Shown: positions 51,414 to 59,495 of the stretch, in pieces
Numbering within the stretch: position 1 is the first letter of the stretch
How the letters are laid out: every line of letters starts with the position of its first letter
Source of the DNA: JAXGMV01 sp040772085
GTDB taxonomy: Bacteria > Chloroflexota > Anaerolineae > Anaerolineales > Anaerolineaceae
DNA: 64,000 nt
Direction: 5' to 3'
NCBI GenBank assembly: GCA_040772085.1
Contig: JAXGYU010000001.1
Location: 868,001-932,000, forward strand
The notes under the pieces: generated by a model
Database searches by the model: none
Seen by the model: the letters and a program-made list of their open reading frames with translations, nothing else
What the model was told of the DNA's origin: nothing
Translations under genes and position numbers: made by a program

Positions 51414-51439
51414 AAAAACAGCCCTTACAGGCTGTTTTT
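51414..51439 (-). terminator. Terminator T5 of tRNA-Pro
   Basis: AAAAACAGCC-CTTACA-GGCTGTTTTT, 13 bp past the tRNA 3' end on the minus strand, with a T-rich end. Confidence 0.85.
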
Positions 51440-51452
51440 GTGTGCTCACTTG

Positions 51453-51527
51453 TCGGGGCGGACGGATTTGAACCGTCGGCCTCACGGACCCGAACCGTGC
51501 ACTCTAGCCGGGCTGAGCTACGCCCCG
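51453..51527 (-). tRNA. tRNA-Pro (anticodon CGG)
   Basis: A full 75-nt cloverleaf: acceptor CGGGGCG/CGCCCCG with discriminator A, D stem GCTC/GAGT, anticodon stem CACGG/CCGTG with loop TTCGGGT (anticodon CGG, reads CCG), and T arm GACGG-TTCAAAT-CCGTC. CCA is not encoded. It is the intact parent of the downstream degenerate array. Confidence 0.95.
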
Positions 51528-51567
51528 AACAGGCTGATTATATCTCAACTTTACTTTTTTGTTCGTT

Positions 51568-51573
51568 TATAAT
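51568..51573 (+). promoter_or_regulatory. -10 box of the deacetylase gene (leaderless)
   Basis: TATAAT ends 7 bp before ATG 51581; no Shine-Dalgarno. The -35 region is weak. Confidence 0.5.
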
Positions 51574-51580
51574 TCTTCAA

Positions 51581-52792
51581 ATGACACGTAAAATTGCTTT
51601 TCTCATTTTCACATTTAGTCTGCTCACCAGCCTGCTGCTCTCAGCCTGCGGTTCCAGCCCAGGCGCCATCCCAACCCTCGACCAGACTGCCATCTTCGAC
51701 TCTGCCATCCAGACTGCGACTCACGCGGTACAGGTGCCCACCCTTGAGCCCATCGCTGCTGCCACGTCCACACCTGAACCGCCTGCTCAGCCGGCAGCCA
51801 GCCCAACGATACCCCTGCCAACCATCGATCCCAACGCAACGCCCCCAGCCTTGCCAGACACTTTCACAACGGCCATGCTCAACCCGCTGGACACCCCGCA
51901 CACCTATGTCGCTGACAAGTGCCAGTACATCAAAGACAAATGGACGAGCACCAACGCCAAGCCCGGCACCGTCGTGATGCCGATCATGTTCCACTCGATC
52001 GTGGACGGCCCCATCACCCAGCCCGATCAAATCTTCATCGACGATTTCAAGAATCTGATGCGCTCGCTGAATGATCAGGGATTTATCCCGATCGCGACGC
52101 AGCACCTGCGTGATTTCATGTACCACAACGCCTACATCCCCGAACGTTCGGTGGTGCTGATCGTTGATGATCGCAAATACGCGCAGTACTTCACTGTCTT
52201 TGAACCCTACTACGCCGAGTACGGCTGGAAGGCGCCGATCGTCAATGCCTGGATCAGTTTTGAAGGGACGATCGCGGAAGTTTATGAAGAAAATATCCGC
52301 ATTCAGAATGAAGGCATCGTTGACCATCAGGCGCATGGCGTGGTGCATAATGAGAACATTACCTCGGCCTCAACCGAGGATTACATGCGTTCCGAGCTTC
52401 AGGGCTCCATGAACACCATTGAGGAAAAGTATGGCGTCAGGCCGATAGCCTACATCTGGCCTGGCGGTGGGTTCACCAAGCGCGCGGTTGAGATTGCCCG
52501 TGAAGTCGGCTACGAACTCGGGTTCACCATCAATCCGCGCGGACCGCTGATGTACAACTGGATCCCGCTGGCCGACGCTGACGACCCCGCGCGTCCCTCC
52601 TTCCTCGCCGATGGTTCGATGGGCGACCCGCTGTTGGTCCTGCCGCGCTATTGGGACAGCGACGCGCTCTATCACCTGGATACGGTTAGGCAAATTGGCA
52701 AGGAAGCAGCTGCTGCTGCTGAAGCCGGCCGCGGCGCAGAAATGGATTATTACAACCTGGTCTGTCTGCCGAGCTACGGACCTATCCCCTGA
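51581..52792 (+). CDS. Exported polysaccharide deacetylase-like lipoprotein
   Basis: A 403-residue protein. The signal sequence IAFLIFTFSLLTSLLLSAC ends in a lipobox, so Cys22 is likely lipidated. A Pro/Thr/Ala-rich linker (to about 90) precedes a NodB-type domain with LIVDDRK (motif 1 Asp pair), HGVVHNEN (metal His pair) and IAYIWPGGGFTKRAVEIAREVGYELGFT (motif 3). The family removes acetyl groups from cell-surface glycans. The frame extends upstream through the antisense of tRNA-Pro, but ATG 51581 with the adjacent -10 box is the real start. It ends 2 bp before the HIT gene. Confidence 0.82.
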   Translation: MTRKIAFLIFTFSLLTSLLLSACGSSPGAIPTLDQTAIFDSAIQTATHAVQVPTLEPIAAATSTPEPPAQPAASPTIPLPTIDPNATPPALPDTFTTAMLNPLDTPHTYVADKCQYIKDKWTSTNAKPGTVVMPIMFHSIVDGPITQPDQIFIDDFKNLMRSLNDQGFIPIATQHLRDFMYHNAYIPERSVVLIVDDRKYAQYFTVFEPYYAEYGWKAPIVNAWISFEGTIAEVYEENIRIQNEGIVDHQAHGVVHNENITSASTEDYMRSELQGSMNTIEEKYGVRPIAYIWPGGGFTKRAVEIAREVGYELGFTINPRGPLMYNWIPLADADDPARPSFLADGSMGDPLLVLPRYWDSDALYHLDTVRQIGKEAAAAAEAGRGAEMDYYNLVCLPSYGPIP

Positions 52793-52794
52793 CA

Positions 52795-53145
52795 ATGACT
52801 GAAGATTGTATTTTTTGCAGAATTATCAGCGGTGAGATATCCGCTCAGATCCTCTACCGTGATGAGTATGTGACCGTAATCCCGGATGCCCGGCCTGCGG
52901 CGAACATTCATCTTCTCATCCTCTCGAACGAGCATTATCCGATGCTGGAGGATTTTCCGGCTGAAAACACCGGGCTGCTCACCGCTATTTATCGCTGTGT
53001 CAGACAGCTCGCGCTGGAGAACAACCTTTCAGAAGCGGGCTACCGCCTGATCCTCAACAACGGCAAGGCGGGCGGTCAGACCATTGGTCACTTCCACCTG
53101 CATTTGTTGGGCGGTGGTCCCCTGCCCAAGTTTATTCATGGCTAA
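52795..53145 (+). CDS. HIT-family nucleotide-binding hydrolase
   Basis: A 116-residue protein with CIFCRIISGEI at the N-terminus and the histidine triad GHFHLHLLGG near the end, the HINT/HinT branch. Such proteins cleave nucleoside phosphoramidates, including aminoacyl-adenylates. It is cytoplasmic and is transcribed with exported envelope proteins, probably without functional link. Confidence 0.9.
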   Translation: MTEDCIFCRIISGEISAQILYRDEYVTVIPDARPAANIHLLILSNEHYPMLEDFPAENTGLLTAIYRCVRQLALENNLSEAGYRLILNNGKAGGQTIGHFHLHLLGGGPLPKFIHG

Positions 53146-54643
53146 GCGTACTCAACACTCGGTCATCACATTCCTGACCATCTTCACGGCATTCTCGCTG
53201 TTGCTGAATGCCTGCTCACCCGAAACGACCAAACCGTCCGAGATCACGTTACAGGCGCCATCCTTAACCGTGCCGGCCTATACCGCAACACCGCGCTTCG
53301 TGCTGCAAGCTACCGCGACACCCGACGCGCCTCACGACCTGCCGGAATTACGCAAGGACCCGGTCGAATACACGGTGCGAGCCAACGATACCCTCGCCAG
53401 AATCGCGGCGGCATTTGGTATCAGTCTGAAATCATTAATCGAAGCGAACAAAATCGAAAACCCTGACCTGCTGCACCTCGGTCAGGTGTTGACGGTGCCC
53501 CCGCCCAAGCCGACCAAGGATGGCAGCTCCTATAAAGTGATCTCGGATGACCTGTTGCTCTACTCGCCAGCCGTCGGCGCCTTCGACGCCGCCACATACC
53601 GGACAAACATTGACAGCTATTACCTGCATCACTTTGAACTGGTAGATAATAAATCACTCAGCGCGCCGCAGATCGTCCAGCGCGTAGCGCTGGAATTCTC
53701 GGTCAATCCAAAGCTGCTGCTCGCGCTGCTGGAATATCAAAGCCAATGGCTCAGTCAGCGAACACCCACCAAAACAAGCCTGAATTATCCTCTGGGTGTC
53801 GTGAATCCTGCCAGGAAGGGGCTGTACAGGCAGCTTGCTTTCGCGGCTGATTCGCTCAATCGCGGGTTCTATACCTGGGATGTTAATGGACTGGCTACCG
53901 TCTCGCTCCCTGATGACAACCTGATCAAACTGTCTCCCGTCATCAATGCCAGCACGGCCGCGGTTCAATACCTCGGCAGTCTGCTGTTCGACTACCATGA
54001 TTGGGAGAAATTTACCGGTCAAAACGGCTTACAGCGCACTTACATCGACTTGTTTGGCGATCCATATCTATTCCATGAGCAGCACGCGGGGTTTACGCTT
54101 TCCCAACCTGTCATGCAGCTACCCTTCTCAAAAAATGAGACCTGGTCATTCACTGGCGGACCGCATGGCGGCTGGGGTGACGGGTCAGCCTGGGCCGCGC
54201 TGGATTTCGCGCCTCCCGGCACAGAACTCGGCTGCTTCGAGAGCGATTCCTGGGTCGAGGCCGTGGCGGATGGCGTCATTCTATTTTCAGATAACGGGCT
54301 GGTGTTACAGGATCTCGATTTCGATGACAATCCTGCGACCGGTTGGCTGATTGTCTATCAGCATATCGCCACCAAAAACCGGATCAATGCCGGAACAATG
54401 GTCAAAGCAGGCGATAAATTGGGGCATCCTTCCTGTGAAGGCGGCATTTCCAACGGGACGCATGTGCATTTGGCGCGGCGTTATAATGGGAAATGGATTT
54501 CTGCCGATGGCGCCTTGCCGTTCAACCTGGATGGCTGGATCTCCTCTGGAAAAGGCTATTACTATAACGGTTACCTGACTCGTGATGACAAAACAGTTGA
54601 AGCGTGGGCTGATCGCCGACCTGAAAATCAAATCGACCGTTAG
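53138..54643 (+). CDS. LysM/M23-like lipoprotein, paralogue 1
   Basis: A 501-residue exported protein. Lipobox LNAC follows a hydrophobic signal (VITFLTIFTAFSLLLNAC). The LysM domain (YTVRANDTLARIAAAFGISLKSLIEAN) is near 85-130, followed by a long helical middle part with FSVNPKLLLALLEYQSQW. The C-terminal LytM/M23-like domain has GGPHGGWGDGSAWAALDFAPP, VYQHIA and THVHLARRYNG. The usual HxxxD first ligand motif is altered: the His nearest the Asp sits in GGPH, about 14 residues before it. It may bind or cut peptidoglycan; activity is uncertain. The start overlaps the HIT stop by 8 bp. Confidence 0.8.
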   Translation: MAKRTQHSVITFLTIFTAFSLLLNACSPETTKPSEITLQAPSLTVPAYTATPRFVLQATATPDAPHDLPELRKDPVEYTVRANDTLARIAAAFGISLKSLIEANKIENPDLLHLGQVLTVPPPKPTKDGSSYKVISDDLLLYSPAVGAFDAATYRTNIDSYYLHHFELVDNKSLSAPQIVQRVALEFSVNPKLLLALLEYQSQWLSQRTPTKTSLNYPLGVVNPARKGLYRQLAFAADSLNRGFYTWDVNGLATVSLPDDNLIKLSPVINASTAAVQYLGSLLFDYHDWEKFTGQNGLQRTYIDLFGDPYLFHEQHAGFTLSQPVMQLPFSKNETWSFTGGPHGGWGDGSAWAALDFAPPGTELGCFESDSWVEAVADGVILFSDNGLVLQDLDFDDNPATGWLIVYQHIATKNRINAGTMVKAGDKLGHPSCEGGISNGTHVHLARRYNGKWISADGALPFNLDGWISSGKGYYYNGYLTRDDKTVEAWADRRPENQIDR

Positions 54644-56282
54644 CCTGATTATTATTCTCATCTCTTCGACGCTGCTCAGCGCGTGCAGCGACAAGATGGT
54701 TATTTACCCCAGCGAGCTGACCGCGACAGCCTGGGCTGTGCAGGACGCGATTCAAAATTCGCCCACCCCTGGTCAGGCGATCGAACCTGCCACACAAACA
54801 CCAACCCCCGAACCAACAGAAATTGTCCGCACCGCCTCCGAGCCAGCGCCAACTCAGGAGGTTGACCCCGCGCTGGCACTCGCAACGCCAACCGTTGGTT
54901 TTACCGGCCAGGCCCTGCCCATTTCGCCAACCACAGCGTCCACCCCGATCCCGACCAGGACGCTGCCCCCAGTGGCTGAGGGCTCGACGCCGTTCATTTA
55001 CTACTCCCAGTCCGGCGATACCTTACCGGCACTGGCCTATCGCTTCTCGGTTGATGCCAACGAGATCAAGTCGACGACACCGCTGCCGGTCGCGAAGATG
55101 ATCAACCCCGGTCTGCTGCTGATCATCCCCAATCGCGTCGGTGATCATGGCCCGATCGAACCCGTTTTCCCCGACGCTGAAGTCGTTTATTCCGCCACCT
55201 CTATCGATTTTGATATCGATGCATACGTCGCGGAATCCGGCGGTTATCTGAGCAAGTATCGCGAATATTACAACGGCAAGTGGATGAATGGCGCGGACGT
55301 GATCCGTAAGTTCGCTCAGGAGTATTCGATCAACCCGCGTCTGCTGCTGGCAATTCTTGAGTATAAAAGTCATTGGGTGTTTGGCAACCCGGGCAATAAG
55401 GCGCAAAGCGACTACCCGATGGGCTGGAATAACCTCGACACAAAAGGTATCCTCGCTCAGCTTGGCTGGGCATCGCGCACCATCAATATCGCCTATTATC
55501 ACTGGCGTGAGGGCAAGCTGAATTCGGTGAAGTTCCCCAGCGGCAAAACTTTACGCCTTGCGCCTAACCTGAATTCAGGCTCAGTCACCCTGCAATACTT
55601 CTTCTCGATCATCACGCCTGAAGCTGAATGGGAGACCGCGATTTATTCCGACCAGGGCATCATCGCGAAGTATGAGGAGATGTTTGGCAGCCCCTGGGCA
55701 CGCGCCCAGAAGGTCGAGCCACTGCTGCCAACCGACCTGACTCAGCCGGATTTCGCCCTGCCCTATCCCGAAGGCGCGACCTGGAACTACACCGGCGGTC
55801 CGCACGCGCCCTGGAGCGAAGTGGGATCCTGGGCAGCGCTCGACTTCGCGCCGCACGCCGAAGCCAGCGGCTGTGTTGAAGCTCGCGAGAGTGTGACGTC
55901 CATCTCGCCTGGATTGGTCGTCCGGGACGGGAATGCCTTCATCGTGGTTGATATGGACGGCGACGGCAACGAACAGACTGGCTGGGTTATCCTGTACTTG
56001 CACCTCAAGAATTCAACGCGTGTCAAAGCCGGCACCTGGTTGAATCAGGATGATGAGGTCGGCATGCCCTCCTGTGAAGGCGGGCTGGTGACCGGTACCC
56101 ATGTGCATATAGCCCGCAAATACAACGGTGAGTGGGTTGCCGCCGCGGGCCCGCTGCCATTCAATCTCAGCGGCTGGGTCGCCGGAGAAGGCGCCAAGCA
56201 GTATCAGGGAACCCTGACGCGCGGTGATAATGTCGCCGTCGCCTGCACCTGTTCGGACTATAAGACGAATGTGACCCGTTAG
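54585..56282 (+). CDS. LysM-like/M23-like lipoprotein, paralogue 2
   Basis: A 565-residue paralogue of its neighbours. Lipobox LSAC follows SLIIILISSTLLSAC; the start lies inside the end of paralogue 1 (59-bp overlap), and a GTG one codon earlier is possible. A Thr/Pro-rich linker (about 45-130) is longer than in the others. The LysM region (YYSQSGDTLPALAYRFSVDANEI) is degenerate. Middle part: YSINPRLLLAILEYKSHW. C-terminal: GGPHAPWSEVGSWAALDFAPH, LYLHLK and THVHIARKYNG. Predicted to be anchored on the cell surface. Confidence 0.8.
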   Translation: MTKQLKRGLIADLKIKSTVSLIIILISSTLLSACSDKMVIYPSELTATAWAVQDAIQNSPTPGQAIEPATQTPTPEPTEIVRTASEPAPTQEVDPALALATPTVGFTGQALPISPTTASTPIPTRTLPPVAEGSTPFIYYSQSGDTLPALAYRFSVDANEIKSTTPLPVAKMINPGLLLIIPNRVGDHGPIEPVFPDAEVVYSATSIDFDIDAYVAESGGYLSKYREYYNGKWMNGADVIRKFAQEYSINPRLLLAILEYKSHWVFGNPGNKAQSDYPMGWNNLDTKGILAQLGWASRTINIAYYHWREGKLNSVKFPSGKTLRLAPNLNSGSVTLQYFFSIITPEAEWETAIYSDQGIIAKYEEMFGSPWARAQKVEPLLPTDLTQPDFALPYPEGATWNYTGGPHAPWSEVGSWAALDFAPHAEASGCVEARESVTSISPGLVVRDGNAFIVVDMDGDGNEQTGWVILYLHLKNSTRVKAGTWLNQDDEVGMPSCEGGLVTGTHVHIARKYNGEWVAAAGPLPFNLSGWVAGEGAKQYQGTLTRGDNVAVACTCSDYKTNVTR

Positions 56283-56286
56283 TCGG

Positions 56287-56292
56287 TATAAT
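56287..56292 (+). promoter_or_regulatory. -10 box of LysM paralogue 3
   Basis: TATAAT 9 bp before the ATG, in the 19-bp gap after paralogue 2; no Shine-Dalgarno. Suggests separate, nearly leaderless expression. Confidence 0.45.
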
Positions 56293-56301
56293 TCTGATGT
56301 C

Positions 56302-57774
56302 ATGAAGTTCTACAAGAGCATTTCCATTTTTCTGCTGGCAGCAGTTCTGGTTGCCTCCTGCACGCCAAAACCAACACACCGGATCAAGATCAGCGAAATT
56401 GCTGCGACAGCAACAGTAGAAGCCCCTGCGGTCGCCAGCGCCTTCACGCCCCGTCCTAACTATCAGCCGGGTGAGCTCGTGGATTACACGGTCCAGACAG
56501 GTGACACCCTCGCGGCTCTGGCAGCACATTTCAATACCACTGAAGCTGAGATCAGGCGCAGCAATCCTGTCCTGCCGCCTGAAGTGACTACACTGCCGCC
56601 TGGCATGCCGATGAAGATCCCCATCTATTACGAGCCGCTCTGGGGTACGCAGTTTCAGATCATTCCTGATGCCGCCTTTATTAACGGTCCGGTCGCGGTT
56701 GGTTTTTCGACGGAGAATTTTGTCAACCAGCACCCTGGCTGGCTGAAATACATGGTCGATTACAATGGCACGACCAAGCTGGTCGGCGGTCAGATCGTCG
56801 ATCGCGTGGCAACCGACTTTTCCATCAATCCGATGCTGCTGCTCGCCCTGCTCGAATATCAGTCCGGCGCCCTCTCCAACCCGCAGGAGACCGCTGAGCA
56901 ACGCAATTTCCCACTCGGCTACGAGTCGTGGCGCTATGAGGGCACCTACATGCAGCTCGTCTGGGCAGCCAATTACCTGAATGACGTCTACGCCAAGTGG
57001 CGCGCCGGCGACCTGAATGAATTCGACCTGAGCACCGGTAAGATTGAGAAGCCAGACCCGTGGCAAAACAGCGCCACAGTCAGCCTGCAGCGTTTCTTTG
57101 CCGAGGTGCTGGACGAAGGCGGCTATCGCGCCGCGATTGAGGCGGATGGTTTTGCCAGAACATATAAGCAGTTGTTCGGTGATCCCTGGACGCTGGCCAG
57201 CCACATTCCCGGCAGCTTGCAGCAGCCAGCCATGCAACTCCCCTTCATGCCCAATACGGTCTGGGCGTATACCGGTGGTCCGCATACCGGCTGGGGCACC
57301 GGACTGCCAAACGCGGCGATCGATTTCGCCCCGCCGTCAGTCGTCGGCGGCTGTACCCCTTCTACCGAGTGGGTCACAGCCATCGCGGATGGTCTGGTCG
57401 TTCGAGCGGAGGAAGCGACCGTTGTCCTCGACCTGGACATGGACGGCGATGAGCGCACCGGCTGGGTTGTTTTCTACCTGCATCTGGCCACGCAAGGCAA
57501 GGCAGTCAAAGGCCAGGTGGTGATGGCGGGTGATCCGGTCGGTCATCCCTCCTGTGAAGGCGGACGGTCAACCGGTACGCATGTTCACATCGCGCGCAAA
57601 TACAACGGCGAATGGATTCCGGCGACGGGCGCTCTGGCTTTCAACCTCGAAGGCTGGGTGGCAGGGTCGAATGGCGTGCAATACCAGGGTAGTTTAACAA
57701 GATACGGCAGGCAAGTTATTGCCTGCCTCTGCTCAGACGTTACCAGTCAATTAATGTCGGATATCCGACAATAG
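56302..57774 (+). CDS. LysM/M23-like lipoprotein, paralogue 3
   Basis: A 490-residue paralogue: lipobox VASC (ISIFLLAAVLVASC), LysM (YTVQTGDTLAALAAHFNTTEAEIRRSN) near 65-95, helical middle FSINPMLLLALLEYQSG, and C-terminal GGPHTGWGTGLPNAAIDFAPP, FYLHLA and THVHIARKYNG. A 9-bp hairpin (57706-57727) lies in its last codons. The stop abuts the stop of the convergent OsmC gene with no gap. The three paralogues share order and spacing of all blocks, so they arose by tandem duplication. Confidence 0.82.
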   Translation: MKFYKSISIFLLAAVLVASCTPKPTHRIKISEIAATATVEAPAVASAFTPRPNYQPGELVDYTVQTGDTLAALAAHFNTTEAEIRRSNPVLPPEVTTLPPGMPMKIPIYYEPLWGTQFQIIPDAAFINGPVAVGFSTENFVNQHPGWLKYMVDYNGTTKLVGGQIVDRVATDFSINPMLLLALLEYQSGALSNPQETAEQRNFPLGYESWRYEGTYMQLVWAANYLNDVYAKWRAGDLNEFDLSTGKIEKPDPWQNSATVSLQRFFAEVLDEGGYRAAIEADGFARTYKQLFGDPWTLASHIPGSLQQPAMQLPFMPNTVWAYTGGPHTGWGTGLPNAAIDFAPPSVVGGCTPSTEWVTAIADGLVVRAEEATVVLDLDMDGDERTGWVVFYLHLATQGKAVKGQVVMAGDPVGHPSCEGGRSTGTHVHIARKYNGEWIPATGALAFNLEGWVAGSNGVQYQGSLTRYGRQVIACLCSDVTSQLMSDIRQ

Positions 57775-58179
57775 CTACGCTTCGTTGACGATGTTGATCG
57801 TGTGAGTGATTGCCACAGATTTTGAGAGCATGGCACTTGCGGGGCAATACTTCGTTTCCGAGAGTTCTACCGCGCGTTCGACCGCTTTGGGGTCAATGCC
57901 GACGCCGGTCACATTGTACGTGACGTGAATGCTGGTGTATACCCTTGGGTGTTCATCCGCCCGCACGCCGGAGACTTCAACTGTAAATGCGCTGACGTTT
58001 TGTTTCTTCTTCTGGAGGATGGAGATGACATCCATCCCGGTACAACCTGCCAGGCCTAAGAGGAATAACTCTAACGGCTTATATCCCCTGGATGTCTCTC
58101 CGGAAAGCTGAATGACATTCTGATGTCTGTCGCGGCCTTCAAAGTCCAGACCAGAACTCCATTTGGCGGTTACACTCAT
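57775..58179 (-). CDS. OsmC/Ohr-family protein
   Basis: A 134-residue OsmC-like protein. GLAGCTGMDVISILQKKKQN carries the first conserved Cys and KYCPASAMLSKSVAITH the second, the peroxidatic pair of the OsmC branch. The family reduces organic or other peroxides with a dithiol. Its neighbours upstream are a zinc ribbon protein and tsaD; no regulator is adjacent. Confidence 0.88.
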   Translation of the reverse strand: MSVTAKWSSGLDFEGRDRHQNVIQLSGETSRGYKPLELFLLGLAGCTGMDVISILQKKKQNVSAFTVEVSGVRADEHPRVYTSIHVTYNVTGVGIDPKAVERAVELSETKYCPASAMLSKSVAITHTINIVNEA

Positions 58180-58230
58180 TCCGTTTACCTCAAGATGTGA
58201 TTATGTCCGACCGGACATGAATAAGGGCTA

Positions 58231-58437
58231 TCAGGTGGATGGCGGCATGTCCGTCCAGCCGCAGTTTGTACAACGTCTGGTCAGCAGCCCGGAAATTTCT
58301 ACTGCCTTGTGATTACAAACCGGGCATGTCATCAAGAAACGGGCGCTGATTGGTAAAAACCCCTTCTTTTTTGGCGGTTCCTGGGAAGTTTTATTGCCAC
58401 CACAGTTTCCGCTCTCACTCTTAGCGCTCTCCTGCAT
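58231..58437 (-). CDS. Small zinc-ribbon protein
   Basis: Not recognised as a named family. The 68-residue protein has CPVCNHKAVEISGLLTRRCTNCGW, a CxxC-15-CxxC zinc ribbon, after a Lys/Glu-rich N-terminal tail of ~35 residues. It lies 14 bp after tsaD and 51 bp before osmC on the same strand. Confidence 0.65.
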   Translation of the reverse strand: MQESAKSESGNCGGNKTSQEPPKKKGFLPISARFLMTCPVCNHKAVEISGLLTRRCTNCGWTDMPPST

Positions 58438-58451
58438 CCCACACTCCTAAA

Positions 58452-59495
58452 TCAAACTAAGTTCCAGTTTGGCAGAACATCCATATCCATTGAAGAAAAG
58501 TCTTCGTTGATGAAGTGAAAATGACCTGCGGCTCCAATCATCGCGGCGTTGTCGGTGCACAGCGCGAGCGGCGGAATGTTGACCTTGATGGTGGACCGAT
58601 TTTTGATTGTATCACGCAATAGCTGGTTGGCTGAAACACCTCCCGCCAGGATGATCTCCTTTGCCTGATGCGCCTGAGCCGCAGCCAAGGTCTTCTCAAC
58701 CAGCGTGTTGACCAACGTCTGCTGGAAGCTGGCGGCGATATCAGACACAGGCAATGGCGCGTTATGCTGCTTATATTGATTTACTACACGCAATACGGCA
58801 GTTTTCAGACCGCTGAATGAAAAATCCCACGGCTTGTCGAGTTTGGCGATGGGGAAATTGAAAGCCTGAGGATTGCCGTTGACCGCCGCTTCCTGAATGG
58901 CGGGTCCGCCCGGATAGGAGAGATCCAGCAGGCGGGCAACCTTGTCGAAGGCTTCACCCGCAGCGTCATCGAGCGTAGCGCCGAGCCGCTTATACTTCAG
59001 ATGATCCTCCATCAGAATCAGCTCAGTATGGCCTCCTGAGACCACCAGAATCAATATCGGGAAATTCGGGTCATCCTGCTCGTTAGTGTCGATTTGCAGC
59101 CAGGCTGAATAAATATGCCCTTCCAGATGATTAATACCGATCAAGGGAATATCCCGGGCAAGCGCCAAACCCTTGGCGGTGTTCATCCCGACGACCAGTG
59201 AGCCTGGCAGCCCCGGGCCGCGCGTGACCGCGATGGCGTCGATCTCATCCAGTGTCAGATGCGCCTTCTTCAGCGCGTCCTGAATGACATCCTGCACCAC
59301 CAGCACATGCTGCCGGGAGGCAACCTCGGGGAAGACACCTCCATACCGCCGGTGAATGTCAATCTGTGAAGCGATCGTACTCGAGATCAGCTCACGACCG
59401 TTGAAGATCACCGCGGCAGCGGTTTCGTCACACGAGCTCTCAATCGCCAGAATCCGGCTTTCTTTTTCGTCACGACGCTTCGATCTTTTCATCAT
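58452..59495 (-). CDS. tsaD: tRNA N6-adenosine threonylcarbamoyltransferase
   Basis: A 347-residue TsaD/Kae1 protein for t6A37 synthesis in ANN-decoding tRNAs. ILAIESSCDETAAAVI at the N-terminus, HLEGHIYSAW (metal HxxxH) near 125, VVSGGHTELIL and LAGGVSANQLLRD are diagnostic. The start overlaps the M24 peptidase stop (ATGA). TsaB, C and E are not in the window. Confidence 0.96.
   Translation of the reverse strand: MMKRSKRRDEKESRILAIESSCDETAAAVIFNGRELISSTIASQIDIHRRYGGVFPEVASRQHVLVVQDVIQDALKKAHLTLDEIDAIAVTRGPGLPGSLVVGMNTAKGLALARDIPLIGINHLEGHIYSAWLQIDTNEQDDPNFPILILVVSGGHTELILMEDHLKYKRLGATLDDAAGEAFDKVARLLDLSYPGGPAIQEAAVNGNPQAFNFPIAKLDKPWDFSFSGLKTAVLRVVNQYKQHNAPLPVSDIAASFQQTLVNTLVEKTLAAAQAHQAKEIILAGGVSANQLLRDTIKNRSTIKVNIPPLALCTDNAAMIGAAGHFHFINEDFSSMDMDVLPNWNLV

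Larger units (their letters stand above)
50851..51439 (-). repeat. Tandem array of tRNA-Pro-derived units, each with a terminator
   Basis: Read from the intact tRNA-Pro on the minus strand, terminator hairpin plus degenerate tRNA repeats four times with periods of about 143, 143, 143 and 132 bp. Each unit keeps the anticodon-loop/variable part (GGTTCGGGTCCGTGAGGCC) and the 3' end (CAAATCCGTCCGCCCCGACA), but the T-arm carries a ~22-36 bp insertion and the 5' half is lost. With the tRNA this fills the gene-free stretch 50841-51580; translated frames through it follow the repeat and are not genes. Confidence 0.9.

Noticed and set aside
50851..51439. CRISPR array
   Set aside because: Period ~143 bp, repeats are tRNA and terminator sequence, no unique spacers of regular 30-40 bp and no cas genes.
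51440..51580. Possible 47-residue N-terminal extension of the deacetylase
   Set aside because: It would be the antisense translation of tRNA-Pro. The lipoprotein signal starts at ATG 51581 next to a -10 box.
57706..57727. 9-bp hairpin as terminator of LysM paralogue 3
   Set aside because: It lies within the coding sequence ~45 bp before the stop and has no T-tract.
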